Positions 23,587-35,935 of a stretch of DNA of 64,000 bases are shown piece after piece; the first letter of the stretch is position 1; the number at the start of each line of letters is the position of its first letter. The stretch spans positions 27,137,469 to 27,201,468 of the forward strand of contig BTRK01000005.1 in NCBI GenBank assembly GCA_036245805.1. The letters run 5' to 3'. A program made the position numbers and the translations under genes. The stretch is from Pristionchus mayeri (taxonomy: Eukaryota; Nematoda; Chromadorea; Rhabditida; Neodiplogasteridae). Below the pieces are notes generated by a model, which did not search any database, was not told where the DNA came from, and was given only the letters and a program-made list of their open reading frames with translations.

Positions 23587-26107
23587 TCACTCCTTCTCAT
23601 CATCATTCTCCCCATCCTCTCTCCTCTTCTCTTCACTCTCTTCACTCACATCTCCCGATTGTCTGCTTCCATCTCTGCTCGCATCCGATTTCTTCCCTTC
23701 ATCGAACACTGGACGAGGAATCTTCGTGAATGCCTCAAATCAATTCCTTCCTCCCTCTTCTCCCCTTCTCATCCCCTCACCTCGAATCCTTTTGCGATAT
23801 CTGACATCGCGAATCTTTCCACTGGATTCTCAGCCCAGCGATTTTTACGATTTTAACACATTTATCTAGAGGTCATTAGATTCTCGGGAGATCAGGCGAG
23901 AGCTCTGATGTGCATGGTGTTCCAGTTAGAGCTTCGTGCTTGATTGAGAAAATTTGGGCCTGTTGCTTTGCGGAAAGAGTCGCTCCATCTCTTGATTGGG
24001 CGGCCGCGGCTCCTCTTTCTCCGCGGAATCCATTCGATCACAGATCGGCTCCACTTCCGGCAATCATCATTCGCGATCTTATGCAACCAAAACCATTTCC
24101 TTTTCTGAGCAGTGCGAACGAAGTCCTGAACTCTAGTTGAATCTCGCAACCTCTCATTAGAGACATGATCGAGCACAGTACAGCCAACCATCCAACGTTC
24201 CATTTTTCTTTGAGCCACCGATAATCGATTCATTTGTGCTTTGGTCAGCGCCCAACATTCACAACCGTAAACCACAGCGGGAAGTATGCAGCCGTTGAAA
24301 AGCCGACGTTTATGTGCCATTGGAATACCCTTGTTGATAAGAAAAGTGCGGTGTTTGTGGAAAGCACCAAAACCAGCTTGAATGCGTCGGGTGATTTCAC
24401 AGTCATCATTTCCGCTGACTGCGATTGCGCTTCCCAGCAGCGAGTCTAAATAGTTTTCTCTTCACTTCTCCGATATTCATCAAACCATTATAAGGTTGAC
24501 GAATCTTGAATCGATTCCCGGCCATTCGAGTGGCATTCTGTAGCCCTCCTTCACTTTGACATGCACCTTAATCAATTATCCATCTTTCTCCTCAGAGATC
24601 AAAGATCAACCTCTGCGACCATCATTCCGGGGTATGATTCCTGGCCATTATTGAGGATCTCTCAGCACATGATGCCTACAGTAATCCGTCTCTCTCTATC
24701 TCCCCCTCTCTCCCTCACCGAAGGACCATACATCCGTCTTCTGAGAGTACATTGCAGTACGAAGTGTCTCAGGTGCCAGCCATCTCAATAGACTCCATTG
24801 CTCATCTGCCGTATCCTAAAGTACCTGATGGGGACACGACACTTGGGATTCATCTGGTAGGTAGCTCCTATTCTCGAGAGACCGAAGTCACTGATCTTGA
24901 CCTGAATTGATTGCATCATCACTACGCAATCTCTCTTGGATACCTTCCCATCTCCATAGAGACAATTCCTCGAGGCGATATCTCTGTGGAGACAGTTCTT
25001 CTCGTGAAGATACTGGATTCCCCATGCAGACTCAATCACACATTTGACACGACGCACTCCTCCTACCGTATGCCTGAGTGCACATCTCCATCTTCTTCTC
25101 TAGTGGACATTCATTCTTCTGTAGATACGAGTCGAGTGCTCCATTCGATGCCTGTCATTCTCTTTCTTCTCTTCTCTTCCCAATCTTTCCTTACCAATTC
25201 CATCACCAGCATCAATGGTTCCTGAGTAGCAGCTACTCCGTACAGTCTCACTACATTCGGATGGTTGAAATCACGCATGAGTCGAGCCTGTGATTGGATG
25301 AGAAGGGAGAGTCTTCATTATACTCAACCTCTCTCATGATATCCTTGATCTGCTCTTTAGTCATCACATCCAATTTGGCCAATTTGATGGCCACATCTAC
25401 CTTCTTTCCTCCCTTCTTCAGTTTGAGTGTTCCTTTGTGCACCTGAGTACTCCTTCTCTTCTCTTCTCTCTCTTCATTTACTCACTTCTCCAAATGCTCC
25501 TTCTCCCAATTTCTTCGTCGATTCAATGTCCACGTGATCCAATTGCCAGCTTCTACGAGTCGTCGGTCGACTGATCAGACATTTGTAGCTCTGAGATTCA
25601 CAGTTCACTCAGAGATCAAAGATCAATCTAACCGAGCTTAGACTTTGCTTCGTATCCACGTAGTGTTTCACCAGGTCGTTCACTCAAAGAGGTGCAATTG
25701 TTTCAGAACAGACGAATGTCTGATGCTACAGTATTACCTGAATCGAATGCTTCTTTGTCGATACTGTACTTTCCAGAGCACGATCGATTGATAACGAAAT
25801 GTTTGATCTACAAGGGGAAATCGATAATCGTAGGGTACGGTAAGAGCATCGTCCCCTCTCGTGATCCGCCTACTAACCGCATCTGCCTTGGCATCAAACA
25901 TGACAGAGAGTACGAATTCTCTCCTTCCCGGTTCTTTCGGTTCACTCATTCGAACTAGGAAATCGCCCTCGTTACGTAGTAGTTGCTGAAGTATACGGTA
26001 GGTTGGTTACGGTAGGTGAGTATCGATTGATGAACCTTGATGTCCTCTCGCGGTAAGAGACCGTGGTACCATGGGGCTGCTGACAAGTTTGCATCCGCCT
26101 CTGGAAT
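23587..26107 (-). pseudogene. SH2-tyrosine kinase (Fer/Fps-like), apparently disabled
   Basis: Exons on - encode an SH2 domain (PWYHGLLPREDIK near 26095-26040; LLRNEGDFLVRMSE with the FLVR arginine; HFVINRS..GKYSI) and a kinase domain: GEGAFGEV glycine loop, VAIK, NHPNVVRLYGV, HRDIASRN catalytic loop, DFG and WLAPETL. This is the short SH2-kinase layout common in nematodes. Three lesions are visible: the donor after MCTQ (25065 region) reads GC, not GT; the subdomain IX Trp expected after IMC is TGA (24666-24668); and the C-lobe exon breaks after RFVNLI, resuming at WAENPVERFAMSDIAKGFE (near 23835-23790) on the far side of a LINE fragment. A charged tail ends at TGA 23587-23589. The start codon was not found. 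The remaining motifs are well preserved, so decay would be recent. An assembly error remains possible for the single-base lesions. Confidence 0.8.
23860..24480 (-). mobile_element. 3' fragment of an RTE-like LINE (reverse transcriptase C-terminus)
   Basis: The - strand frame from about 24447 to 23892 reads through LLGSAIAVSGNDDCEITRR, FNGCILPAVVYGCECWALT, RKMERWMVGC and RSRGRPIKRWSDSF. This is the characteristic C-terminal part of non-LTR reverse transcriptases of the RTE/CR1 kind, including the thumb segment and the GRP..RWSD block. Catalytic palm motifs, endonuclease and 5' end are absent, as expected from 5' truncation on insertion. It lies in the same orientation as the broken kinase exon it interrupts. 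Edges are approximate and are set where kinase similarity stops and resumes. Confidence 0.85.
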
Positions 26108-27789
26108 GAATACGGTATGTCAGGGTGGAAGAGGGGAAGAGGGGAGGTACGGTAGGTCAGAGGAAGAGGGACAGAGGGAAATTCACCTGCGAGTAGATCC
26201 AGCCGTTCGAGACGAGAAAAAGAGTATCGAATGAATGGAGAAAGAGAGAAGGAGGAGGGGGGGGGGGGGTGAGGGGGGGATATGCTAAACAGACTGGGTA
26301 GATAATTGCATATTTCTGATAAGTGCATTCTTTGCCTACATTGCGTAATGTAATTTTCTTTCTCGCAAAGGAAATTTCGTGTGTTCTTATTTCATTTTTT
26401 TTCTTCATTCATGAAGTGATATCAGCCAAGTGTTCCTTCTTCTTCTCTCGTCTGTCGCTTTCAGTATCAAGAAGCAGTATAGTAATTTAACATAGCTTTA
26501 TCGCAGGCGATGATTACGCAAATTCAGATGTTCATAATCGCACACAATTGACCCTACACCAATACCGTAGCTAAACCAGAAACCTTCCCAATGTTACCAT
26601 AACGTGAGAATGGATGTGGATCGAATAGAGTGCTAAAGAGCACAATCCTAGATGGAAGGTTGTGTATACGGTAGAGGAGAATGGATGCAACATGCCTGGA
26701 GAGGATATATTTATGAATGGATGGGAGAGGGAACAACGGGATTGACGATTGAGAAAACTCATTCATCTACATCGAATAACAACTTTTTTGTGAATTTTCT
26801 ATCGTTTTTGAATGAATGGAAGGAAGTAATGAGTGTCTGAATGAAAGTGTTTGATTACGGGAATATGGGTAAACGAGAAATAGAGGGAAAGGGAATCAAA
26901 ACACAACCAAATCCGAAGAAGAGAATGGAATTGTCGAATCGACGATGCATCTACCACCTATCCATTACTCCGATTGAATGAGAAAACGAGGGATTCGCTC
27001 CGCCCACTCAATTCGGTATCTCATGAGAAGTCTACTTGGGAGATCGGAGAAATAACAAGAGTTGAGGACCGGAAAAGATGGGCGGGGCTTACGGAAAATA
27101 TAAGAAGGATCCACTCACTACTTTTAGTGGAAAGGTGAGGAAGGAAAAGAATGGAACGACTAACCGAAATAAACCCGGGACAGAGAAAAAGAAGACGAGC
27201 TACTACGAGACAAAGCGGGGTTGGGGATACAGTAGACTTAGCGATGAGGTTATCGATTGGTGTGACTATACTAGTGATGACTGATATCGATTTGTGGTGC
27301 AAAGATAAACGGCACAATTTGAATGGGAATAGAATGGACCGATGAGGTGAAGAAGGTACGATAATGCATTAAATTTACAATAAATATCTAAGACTCTATC
27401 TCAATGGGATCTGTAAGAAGTATTAGATACGGACTTTGTCTCTACTAAACAGTAAATACAGTAAGAATGGAGGGATGACGAGAACTGACGAGCAGCGACT
27501 ACGAAGGGGAAGAAGGAGTGAATAAGAGAGAACAGGGCACGATAGACACCCCAATTCCCCCAGAGGGAGGGGGGGGGAGACTTCGAAGAGAAACGAAATG
27601 TAAGACACATACCGAGATGGATTTGATTCGATATACGAACTTGTAGCTATGAGAAGAGGGGAAGCAACTACTGCAAGCGAATATTAAAATTACATGTCTA
27701 AAAGAATCGAAAATAATGGACATAGCAATACTAGGAATGCGAATAGGAATGCGAGAAAGAAGGAGCGAGGGGGGATCTCCATTGTCTCC
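26108..27789. other. Intergenic region, no gene seen
   Basis: Between the SH2 exon of the kinase pseudogene and the stop of the CREB3-type gene. It holds a G run near 26259-26267, several TACGGTA/TACCGTA heptamers around 25990-26670, and presumably the 3' UTR of the bZIP gene. Any upstream exon of the kinase would also be here, but none could be identified. Confidence 0.5.
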
Positions 27790-30700
27790 TTAGATGGGCT
27801 CAGCCTTGAACTGAGTACGGAAGACGTGTTGGGTGTGCACTTGAGTGTGTGATCGATTGACGGGAGAGGATCCACTACTGCCTCCATACACTCCTCCTCC
27901 TGTACCTGCAATGGACCCACTCTCATATCTACCCGCCGTCCTTCCTACTACCTCATTCTACCGTAGTCATTCGTTCACTCACCGTATACAGCGTATCCAC
28001 TACCGTAGTCGGGAGAGGATGCCGAGGAAGAGGATGTGTAATCAGGCGAGAGCTTAGCCTCGTAGTGGCCATGACTCGATTGTTGAGAGGGGTACACCCA
28101 CTCCTCCTGCAATCGATTACTCACTACTGCTCAGGGATACAGTATATCTATCTCACAATATCTACAGTACCCCTACATACCTTTGGTGTATGGACGAGGT
28201 TGTTGTTGAACTGAGCCATCTGCTGATAGTGGTTGTTGACGTATCTGGCCCCTTCACTCCAATGGCTGCTCCTGCTCTTCTTGGGCGGTCTCGGGAGTAG
28301 ATACTTACTCAGCTCGTCCTCTTCCTCCTCCTCCATCTCAGCCTCCTGTCCATAATGGGAATGGAGGGATGGAGGGGGACACTGAGAGGGTGCGAGTGGC
28401 ATCCCTCCATTGGGGGGAGAGGACACTCCCAGAGGGAGAGACGAATACTCCATCAGAGTACGCGAACGACCTGCAACACACGAGTTCATCTCTAGCCCTC
28501 TCTCCCCTGCCCTTCCCTCCTCACCAGGGAGGATGTCGTTCTTGGTCTCCTCTGCTCTTTCCTGCATCTCCTCTTCTCCGACAGGGATTGCCTTCTTGAT
28601 GAGAGGGGAGAGATTGGGTGCCACCAGGAGACACACCTGCATTCCCTCCCTTCCCTCCTCCTTCTCCTCTCTCCACTCACCGATAGAAGGAGGACGGCGA
28701 AGCAAGTGCCAGCCTGGGCTCCTCTCTTCGTGGACTGGGCCAGTGCAGCCTGTAGCTTCCTCATCTGCTGCATCATCGATGCATTCTGCTGCTGCATCAT
28801 CTCGATCTGCAATCTCTCTCCTTCCCCTCTCTCCTCTCTCCTCTCCTCTCACCTGCGCCTTCAGATCCTGGTTCTCCTGGCTGCAGTCTGCTACTCGATC
28901 CTCCAGCTGTTCGATATAGTCCTGCAATTCGCTCCTTCGATACTCGCTCATCCCTCCATTTATCCCCTTCTTCCTATTCATATCTCCACCATTCGTGAGT
29001 AAGCATACTCTTTCCTCCTTACTATGATTGGCACATGCCAATCCTACCTCTACATCTCCATTCCTTCTCGAGTCAATGCTGTCACTTCAGAGGTTAGCTG
29101 ACAAGTATATTCTCTTATCACTGCCTGCCAATCACTCATCCACTGCCAATCACAATGATTCCAATAACAGCAAAGTGATGATCCCCATTATCACGTCCCC
29201 ATCCCCTTTCCTCCATGCCCCCATCAAGTGACTTATTCCTCTCCTTCCCTTAACTTCTTCTCTCCTAAAATCCACAGCTGCTTCTGCCTTCTCAATGTTG
29301 CAGGCTAAGCGAAGCAAGAAGTGCTAGCTCTTCTTCTATCTCAGAAGAGAAGAGAGTGAGAAATAGAGACCAAGTGACCTATCACTTCTTCCATGCCCCT
29401 TACACTCGAACCCCATCTTTCTCTTCCTCTTTTTCACTCTCGAATATTCCTCTCCCATCTCTTCCCTATCAATGGCCTCTCCGAATTACTATCCCTACCA
29501 CTCTTATCAGTGTGGTTCAAGCGGCAACGACGGGAGGGAGGGAGGGAGGTAGGGAGGGAGGGAGAGGGGGGGGGGGTGTGGCTCCCTCTCAATCACGTCT
29601 ATCAGGACTGTACGAGATGTTGTGTGGACAGAGGAGTAAGAAAAGAGAGTAAACAAGATATGAGAAATTTCCTTGTGTTAATCATCTTATAAAAAGGCGA
29701 AGTTGATCATAACTAGATAGGCGTTGCTGATTCCCCCCCCCCCCGTTCTCTTTCAAAATCGAGTCTCAAGTCCCCTATCCTCTAGATGTTCTATGAACAT
29801 TCACTTCCCCTTCTCTGCCTCTCCAGATGTTTCTGACACTTCTTCTCCGATGCTCCGATGCCATTTCTCTATTCTCTCAGGAGGAACCCATCTGGATTGT
29901 CCATTGACGGTACATACTTCCGTCTCCATCATGCACTCTTTCGAATCTCGTCCTCGAAGTGGGTCATCGCCTTCTCAGTACCCCTATCTCCCTTCTACCT
30001 TCACTCTACTTGTACTCTAACAAGGAAGGTCCGCCTCTCAGTTAGCATTCCGATCGACTCTCGCGATAACCTTCCCCCCTCTAGGATGCAGACACGAGTC
30101 ACAGAGTGACACCGAAGGATTGACGAACAGAGAAGTTGGAAAGAGAAAGGAAGGAGAAAGATGGGAGGGTCACACGAGAGTCATTACTAGAGAGTAAACA
30201 CCTGATTGAGAAGAGAATCGAGAACGGAAGAAGGCAAAGAGAAATGAACTACCAGCCATCAGCCAGACCCGTTTAGAATGGCGATTATAGGATCACTTAA
30301 GTCAGAGCCACACGGGTATCTCGAGTATCAAACTGTTGTGTACCTGCTTTCTCTTTCTGCTGGTCTGGGCGGATCTCTTGTTTCTGATCTTCCTTCTGAT
30401 TCTCTTCAGATCCCTCTCTTCTGCCTTCGTGAGGGGGTAATGATCGGGGAGGGAGATGTTCTCCTCAAACATCATCATTATTCTTTACATCCAAGTAGTT
30501 CGAACTTTTCGACAAGATAGTTAAGTATTAAATGAGATACCAATACACTTGCCAGTAATGTTTCCATGCAAGTTCTCATAACGTCTAATCTATCGTACCT
30601 TCTTGCATAGTCTCTTCTCCTCCTCCGTGAGAATGAGTGCGGGATACTTGCGGGTACGCTCTGCAACTAACTATTTTAATCCGTTCTCCATTATGCCTGT

Positions 30701-33700
30701 CAATATCTGATTGGATCCACATCAATTCCACTTCTTCATTACCCTTTTACCTCCGGGATTGTTGTGTGTGAGGGAGGGAGTGGCTGATGAGAGGGAAGAG
30801 GTGGAGGAGGACGAGGAGGAGAGCGAGATTGATGAGGGAGGAGTAGGACGAACTGCCGGCTCTACAATTAGCATTCATTACTTCATGACACGCTATATTA
30901 TATCTTGATTCCTTTTGCACTCAACAAGCCCCATTCACTTGGTCCAAGTTGCATTCAGTCCATTCTTCGTAGATCAACCCCATCTAAGTCTTTTCAAATC
31001 CCCTCCCATCCCGAACGAGTTATCCCCTCAACCTTCTTTTTTCCACATATTCTTTCTCTTCCCTCACTCCGGTTCCAGTGAGTGTTCCTTATTCGGACTC
31101 TTCTCAATTATTAAAAGAGAAAGCTCAAGGAAACCATGAAACTGTCGAAGGAAGTTCCTAGAGCGAGAATACACCATATCCAATACTAAAGAAAGTCACC
31201 ATTTCAGTTGGCCTTAATTAATTCTCGGTTTGACACTCTTGTAATTCACAGATCTAATTAAGCTTCGTTTCTCTCAATTGCAACACCTTGGCATTTCCCC
31301 TCCCCTTCTCTTCCATCCGATCAAGATATCGAAACTGTACGTGCATAACAATTGGAGTGGCTTGAGATTCCTCCAAACAGGTTCCACTCCTATTTCAGTC
31401 CCCTTCGTTCGTTCAACTGCACCTCTAGCCTTCTCTCCCTTCTACTCTACTTCCCTACCTATCTCTCTCCCAAACTGCAAACTGCCATTCCGATAACAAA
31501 AAGGAGCATGCCACGTCAGTCTCTATTACTTCCTCGCTGTGAGAAATCGTGAAAAAAACATAGTAAAAAGAGGATCAAGATAGATTATCAGCGACCGAAA
31601 AACATGTGAACATGGTCGACAAATGCAAATTTCTTCTGGGATAAATTTGTCCCTCAAACAAGGAACATTTGGCGCAATCCCATCAAAGGTGTTCTATCAC
31701 CATTTCATCACCACTCCATCCCTGATCTCTTTCCGCTCTCATTCTCCCCCTGCTAGGATGGCCACCAATCTCGTCTTACTCAATCTCCGAGAGAGGGAGG
31801 AATGGAGAGGAGGCATCTCTGACTGCCCCCCAATAAACCTCTGCCAGTCCTTCTCGACAAAGCAACAATTATCCCTCTGCCAGTCCTCTCCTTCTCGACA
31901 GGAAGGGAGGGAGGGGGAGGTCAGATTCTCTCGCGAGCCAGCCCCCTCCTCCCTCCCTCATGCCCTTTTGAATGCACTTCCATGTCTGTATTTGCATTGA
32001 TCCTCCACCCTCAGGTGAGTCCACCATGAGAAGGAGAGAAAGGATCAACTCATTCATTAGTACTACATTCCATCTCTTCTGTTTCTCATCATTCGGATCT
32101 ACCATCCACGCTAAATTCTCCAATCCGATTGAATCCTTTCCTTCGAGAAGTGTATAAATGGGAAAAGAGGCATGATCCCTTCTTTCCTTCATCTTTCCTC
32201 CCTCCTCAAGGTCGACTGACCACTGGCTACCTTCACTGCCAACGAGAATTACAATGCCGAGATTGGGGAGGAGATGGGAAGAAGGGATGTCCCCCCCCCC
32301 CCCCCCCCCCCCCATCAACCATTGCAACTTCATTTCTCGAGGGTTGAAGTGCGAATACTGAGATGGAGAGGAGCAATAAAGATAGTCCAGAATATGATGG
32401 GTGAGATAGTGGGATAGTGGGAAATGAGATAGTGGGTCTCCCATGTTCCCTCCACGACTTGTAACTGAATCCTCTCGCGAGAGAAGGAATACCCCCTCCC
32501 TCCATTGAGTGCTTCTCCCTCCTTTCCATTCATGGTCTACGAAGGGGCGAAGGAAGCTCACACGAGTGAACGGACGATGCAAAAACTACTCCCTTCTCTC
32601 GTTGTACCCTCATCTACCGAGAGACCAGATCTAGGCACAATCAGAGGGAATCAACCCCCATATCTCTACTCATCTCATTGCTTGTCTTCCCTACTGGACA
32701 CGCTTGACCCCTCTCATCCCTTCCCCTAGTCCTAATAGCCACACTCCCACGTCATTCTCTCTCCCCTTTCGGCATCCTCCACTATCGATGGAGAGAAGAG
32801 GCCGACCGGACAATTACTATCTAGGCAGTCCTCCCCCACCCACAGATGGAATAGATAAAGAACCGAGTGGGCGAGAACCTGTGATGCAATCGACCGAAAC
32901 TGTTAGCAATCTCCCTTTTCCTGGACCACTCTTATCTCCTCATTATTCATCTCTCTTAATTTTCTCCAAATGGCAGAACAGTCGATTACCAGAATGAGGA
33001 AGGATATAATTGTGATCACTGAAGAGATAGTGATCTCCATCCCCCCACTGATTCTACTTCAGATCCACTCAGTCCCTCCATTCCACCCTACTCCTCTCTT
33101 TCAACTCCCTTCTTCTCACAGTGGACCTCTGCCTTCCCTTCGGTCACTCCGTACCACTTCTTCCTTATTCCTCTCCCTTTGCCCTTCTTTCTGTTTATTC
33201 TTCCAATCTGCACACGCGCCCTCATAAGCTCACTCCCCGTTACATACTCGCACCAGATGAGTTCTCCCCTCTCCCTCTCCCTCTGCCCCCATGACATGTC
33301 GGGGTGAACTTTCCATTGAGGGGTCATCGACACTCTTCTTCTTCACAATCTCGTTTGTGCTCACGAGATCTTCGTCTAGTAATGGAGGTAGCCCTTGTCC
33401 TCTCCCCTCTCGATTGACCCCCTTATCCCCTCTCTCTCCATTCCATTCACTTCTCCTTCTCGTCGACCTTGCAGGGAAAGAAGGAAGAGAAGGACTCAGC
33501 TGCTCATCACCATCCATCCATATTCTCGAGGAATCAAAAGGGCGAGAAGAACACTAACACCACCATTCCCAATCTCTCTTCCTTTCCCTTAGTCTCTTGA
33601 CCATTCTTGAATAGCGGAACCCTTCGATCGTCGAGACTCATTGGGTAAACAGAGTAGATCGCACGGTAGAAGGGAGAGAGATGGAGAGAGTGAGGGGATA

Positions 33701-35935
33701 GATCGAGATCCCCGTGATAGATCCAAAAGAGGTCGAGTGTTCTTCCCTATCCCGTCCCATGCGAGAATGATGAGAAAACATAGCTCGTGAGAAGGAATTA
33801 GGCTAACCACCAGTCACTCCCCCTCCTCTTCCCTTCCTTTCTCTCCCTCTCCCTCTCCATCCTATCCACTGACCATCGATCGCTGCCTCATTCAGTATTC
33901 TATACAGAAATTGACTTCGCACGCTCATATCGATCATCCCTTTCTCTCTCTCTCTTCGTCACTCCAGTTAGAGAAAGACAGGCGTTCAATGCATTCAAGG
34001 ATGGAGGAATAGAGGGAATGAGGGAGTACTTGGAATGGGAAGAGAGAACTAGACCACGAGGGGAAATGACTGGAGAAGCAACACGGATAAAAAGAAGGAG
34101 AGGACTATTCGACTATTGGACCAGTGTAGGAGAGGATCCCCCCCCCCCCTCTATTCAATCCATCTCATTTGTACGATTGATATTCAGCGAGGAGAGAAGA
34201 GAAATGAGCCAAGAGATAGACGATGGAAAACAGAATGATCGTGAATATACATTGGCGGATTGACTCGCCTCTCCACATTTACAGTATCCCCCCCTTGAAT
34301 GAGAGAATTGACTGACTGAATCGGACGAAGTTGGCATTCCTGGCTGCATTCTGGCTGTTGGCTGTCTTCACTATCGTCCTCCTGCCCAATGAACTCCCAC
34401 TGCTCATCGACTGACGATTGAACGAGGGCACGAACCTGCATCCCATTATCTCCCTCTCTCCACTCATCACACCATCTCGGAGAATAGTCGTCCATCACAC
34501 TGCACCCTCTACACACTCACATGTTCTGCTGCTTCTGCTGTGTGTGATTGATGGGTGCATCGAATCCCGAGTCGTAAGAGTAGATTCCCGATGCATCGGA
34601 AGCAGCTTGCAGCATGTCGACGTGACCTCCATACGCTGAGATTCACTCTTTTATCCATTGCTACCATTTACTCAATCTTATATCACAGGCTTCATGTCCT
34701 TTTTCCATTAATTTCCCTCACATACACAACATCCCATCAATTCGCATGCATTCATTTCCCACCCATATCTCCCCCCTCCCTTCTCTCTTCATTCTATCCG
34801 TTCATCCTCCCTTTCGATCCCCTCTTCCTCGCTGTTCAAAGTGCCATTGAGAACGGAGAAAAAGAGAGGGATGGAGCAGGAAAAGAAACAAAACGAGAAT
34901 GACAGAGAGAAGAAGATTCATTCAATCGAGAAAATATAAAAGAATGAAAACATTCGAAAAATGTTCTCCAATAAATGAGAGCGACAGAGTACTCACGTCT
35001 ACATGCTCCAATTGTTCGCACTTTCGAGATGAACTTTCCCCCCTAATTCTCCATTTGGAATACCCCTTCTTACTTGCAGCCACTTTCACTTTCTCACTCC
35101 AATTAATTCTGTACTGCATTCCTATCAACAAGATGAGGAATGGGCATGGAATCAGACGACTAACGAGTCTCCATCACAAGGAGAAGGATGCAGATAGGGA
35201 AGAGACAGCAGACATTCCTCGTGGCTACTCCAGTCTGCCCCTTCCTCCATTCCCTATCACTAATCGACCCTCGCTGTTTTCCCCTTCTCTTACTCACCAA
35301 ACCCTCGCGATGACTAACACATCCGTGTGTCCATGCTCTCTCTCTCTCTCTCTCTCTCGTACACCCATGACTCCACCCGGATTGTTCAATAGATCGAAGA
35401 GCACTCACAATCAGAAGGGGAGGAACTGCAGGCGGGAGAGAGGGAGTGGGCAGATCCATTGTCAGAATCTGAATGATAGATAATTGACAGCCCTCCTTTC
35501 CCATCCTCGATTGGCGCACTTCCTTTCCCCTCTCCTCCATCAATCGATACTCACCGTCGGGACTGGAGGAAGTACCGTAGGCATGATCCTCATTCATGTG
35601 GTCCAGAATGGTCTGTCCATTCTCCTCCTCTTCAAGTTTCCCGAACTGAAACCAATTCTTCCATTGATACTAGACCATTGACTACTCACGATTGAATCCA
35701 CGAATTGTTCCTCACTTTGTGCCTCATTAGGGAATAGGAAATCATCTGAAGGGGTAGATTGATTATTCTGTCTTATCCTCCACCACTCACCATCACCGAG
35801 TCCAGAGGTTAGATCGGGAAAATCGGATAGGGCGTAATTGCCCAAGAGAGGGTTCGAATCCTCCGAAATCATGTGGTCCATAAAGTATGGTTGGCTCAAA
35901 TCGAACTGTGAGTCCATATATTGATCCATGTCCAT
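27790..35935 (-). CDS. crh-2: CREB3/CREB3L-type membrane-anchored bZIP transcription factor
   Basis: ER-anchored factor of the CREB3 family, released by regulated proteolysis to act in the nucleus. The start ATG is at 35933-35935 ([15 protein letters not shown]), followed by acidic activation-type exons. The diagnostic CREB3 block precedes the b[19 protein letters not shown] (30655-30600), then [20 protein letters not shown] and the basic region [13 protein letters not shown] (to about 30391). The zipper continues after a 1.4-kb intron with [20 protein letters not shown] (28924-28852) and a Gln/Met-rich helix. A hydrophobic segment, [10 protein letters not shown] joined to VCLLVAPN (28720-28610), is the predicted membrane anchor. 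The luminal part (28471-27985) is acidic then Ser/Tyr-rich; the stop is TAA 27790-27792. Introns total about 6 kb and include a 23-base C run at 32291-32313. Some middle exons (30869-30755, 33517-33230) are uncertain. Confidence 0.9.
32291..32313 (+). repeat. 23-base poly-C tract
   Basis: The longest of about a dozen C or G homopolymer runs in the window, located in an intron of the CREB3-type gene (G on the coding strand). Confidence 0.95.

Noticed and set aside
23439..23730. Possible two-exon + strand gene starting MHCVYTQLNN
   Set aside because: The sequence is accounted for on - by the charged C-terminal tail of the kinase pseudogene (WAENPVERF then EAFTKIPRP), and the + product has only His/Ser/Pro-rich sequence.
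32233..32582. Gly-rich - strand frames of 98-237 residues
   Set aside because: They run through a 23-base homopolymer in an intron of the bZIP gene; the glycine run is poly-G translated.
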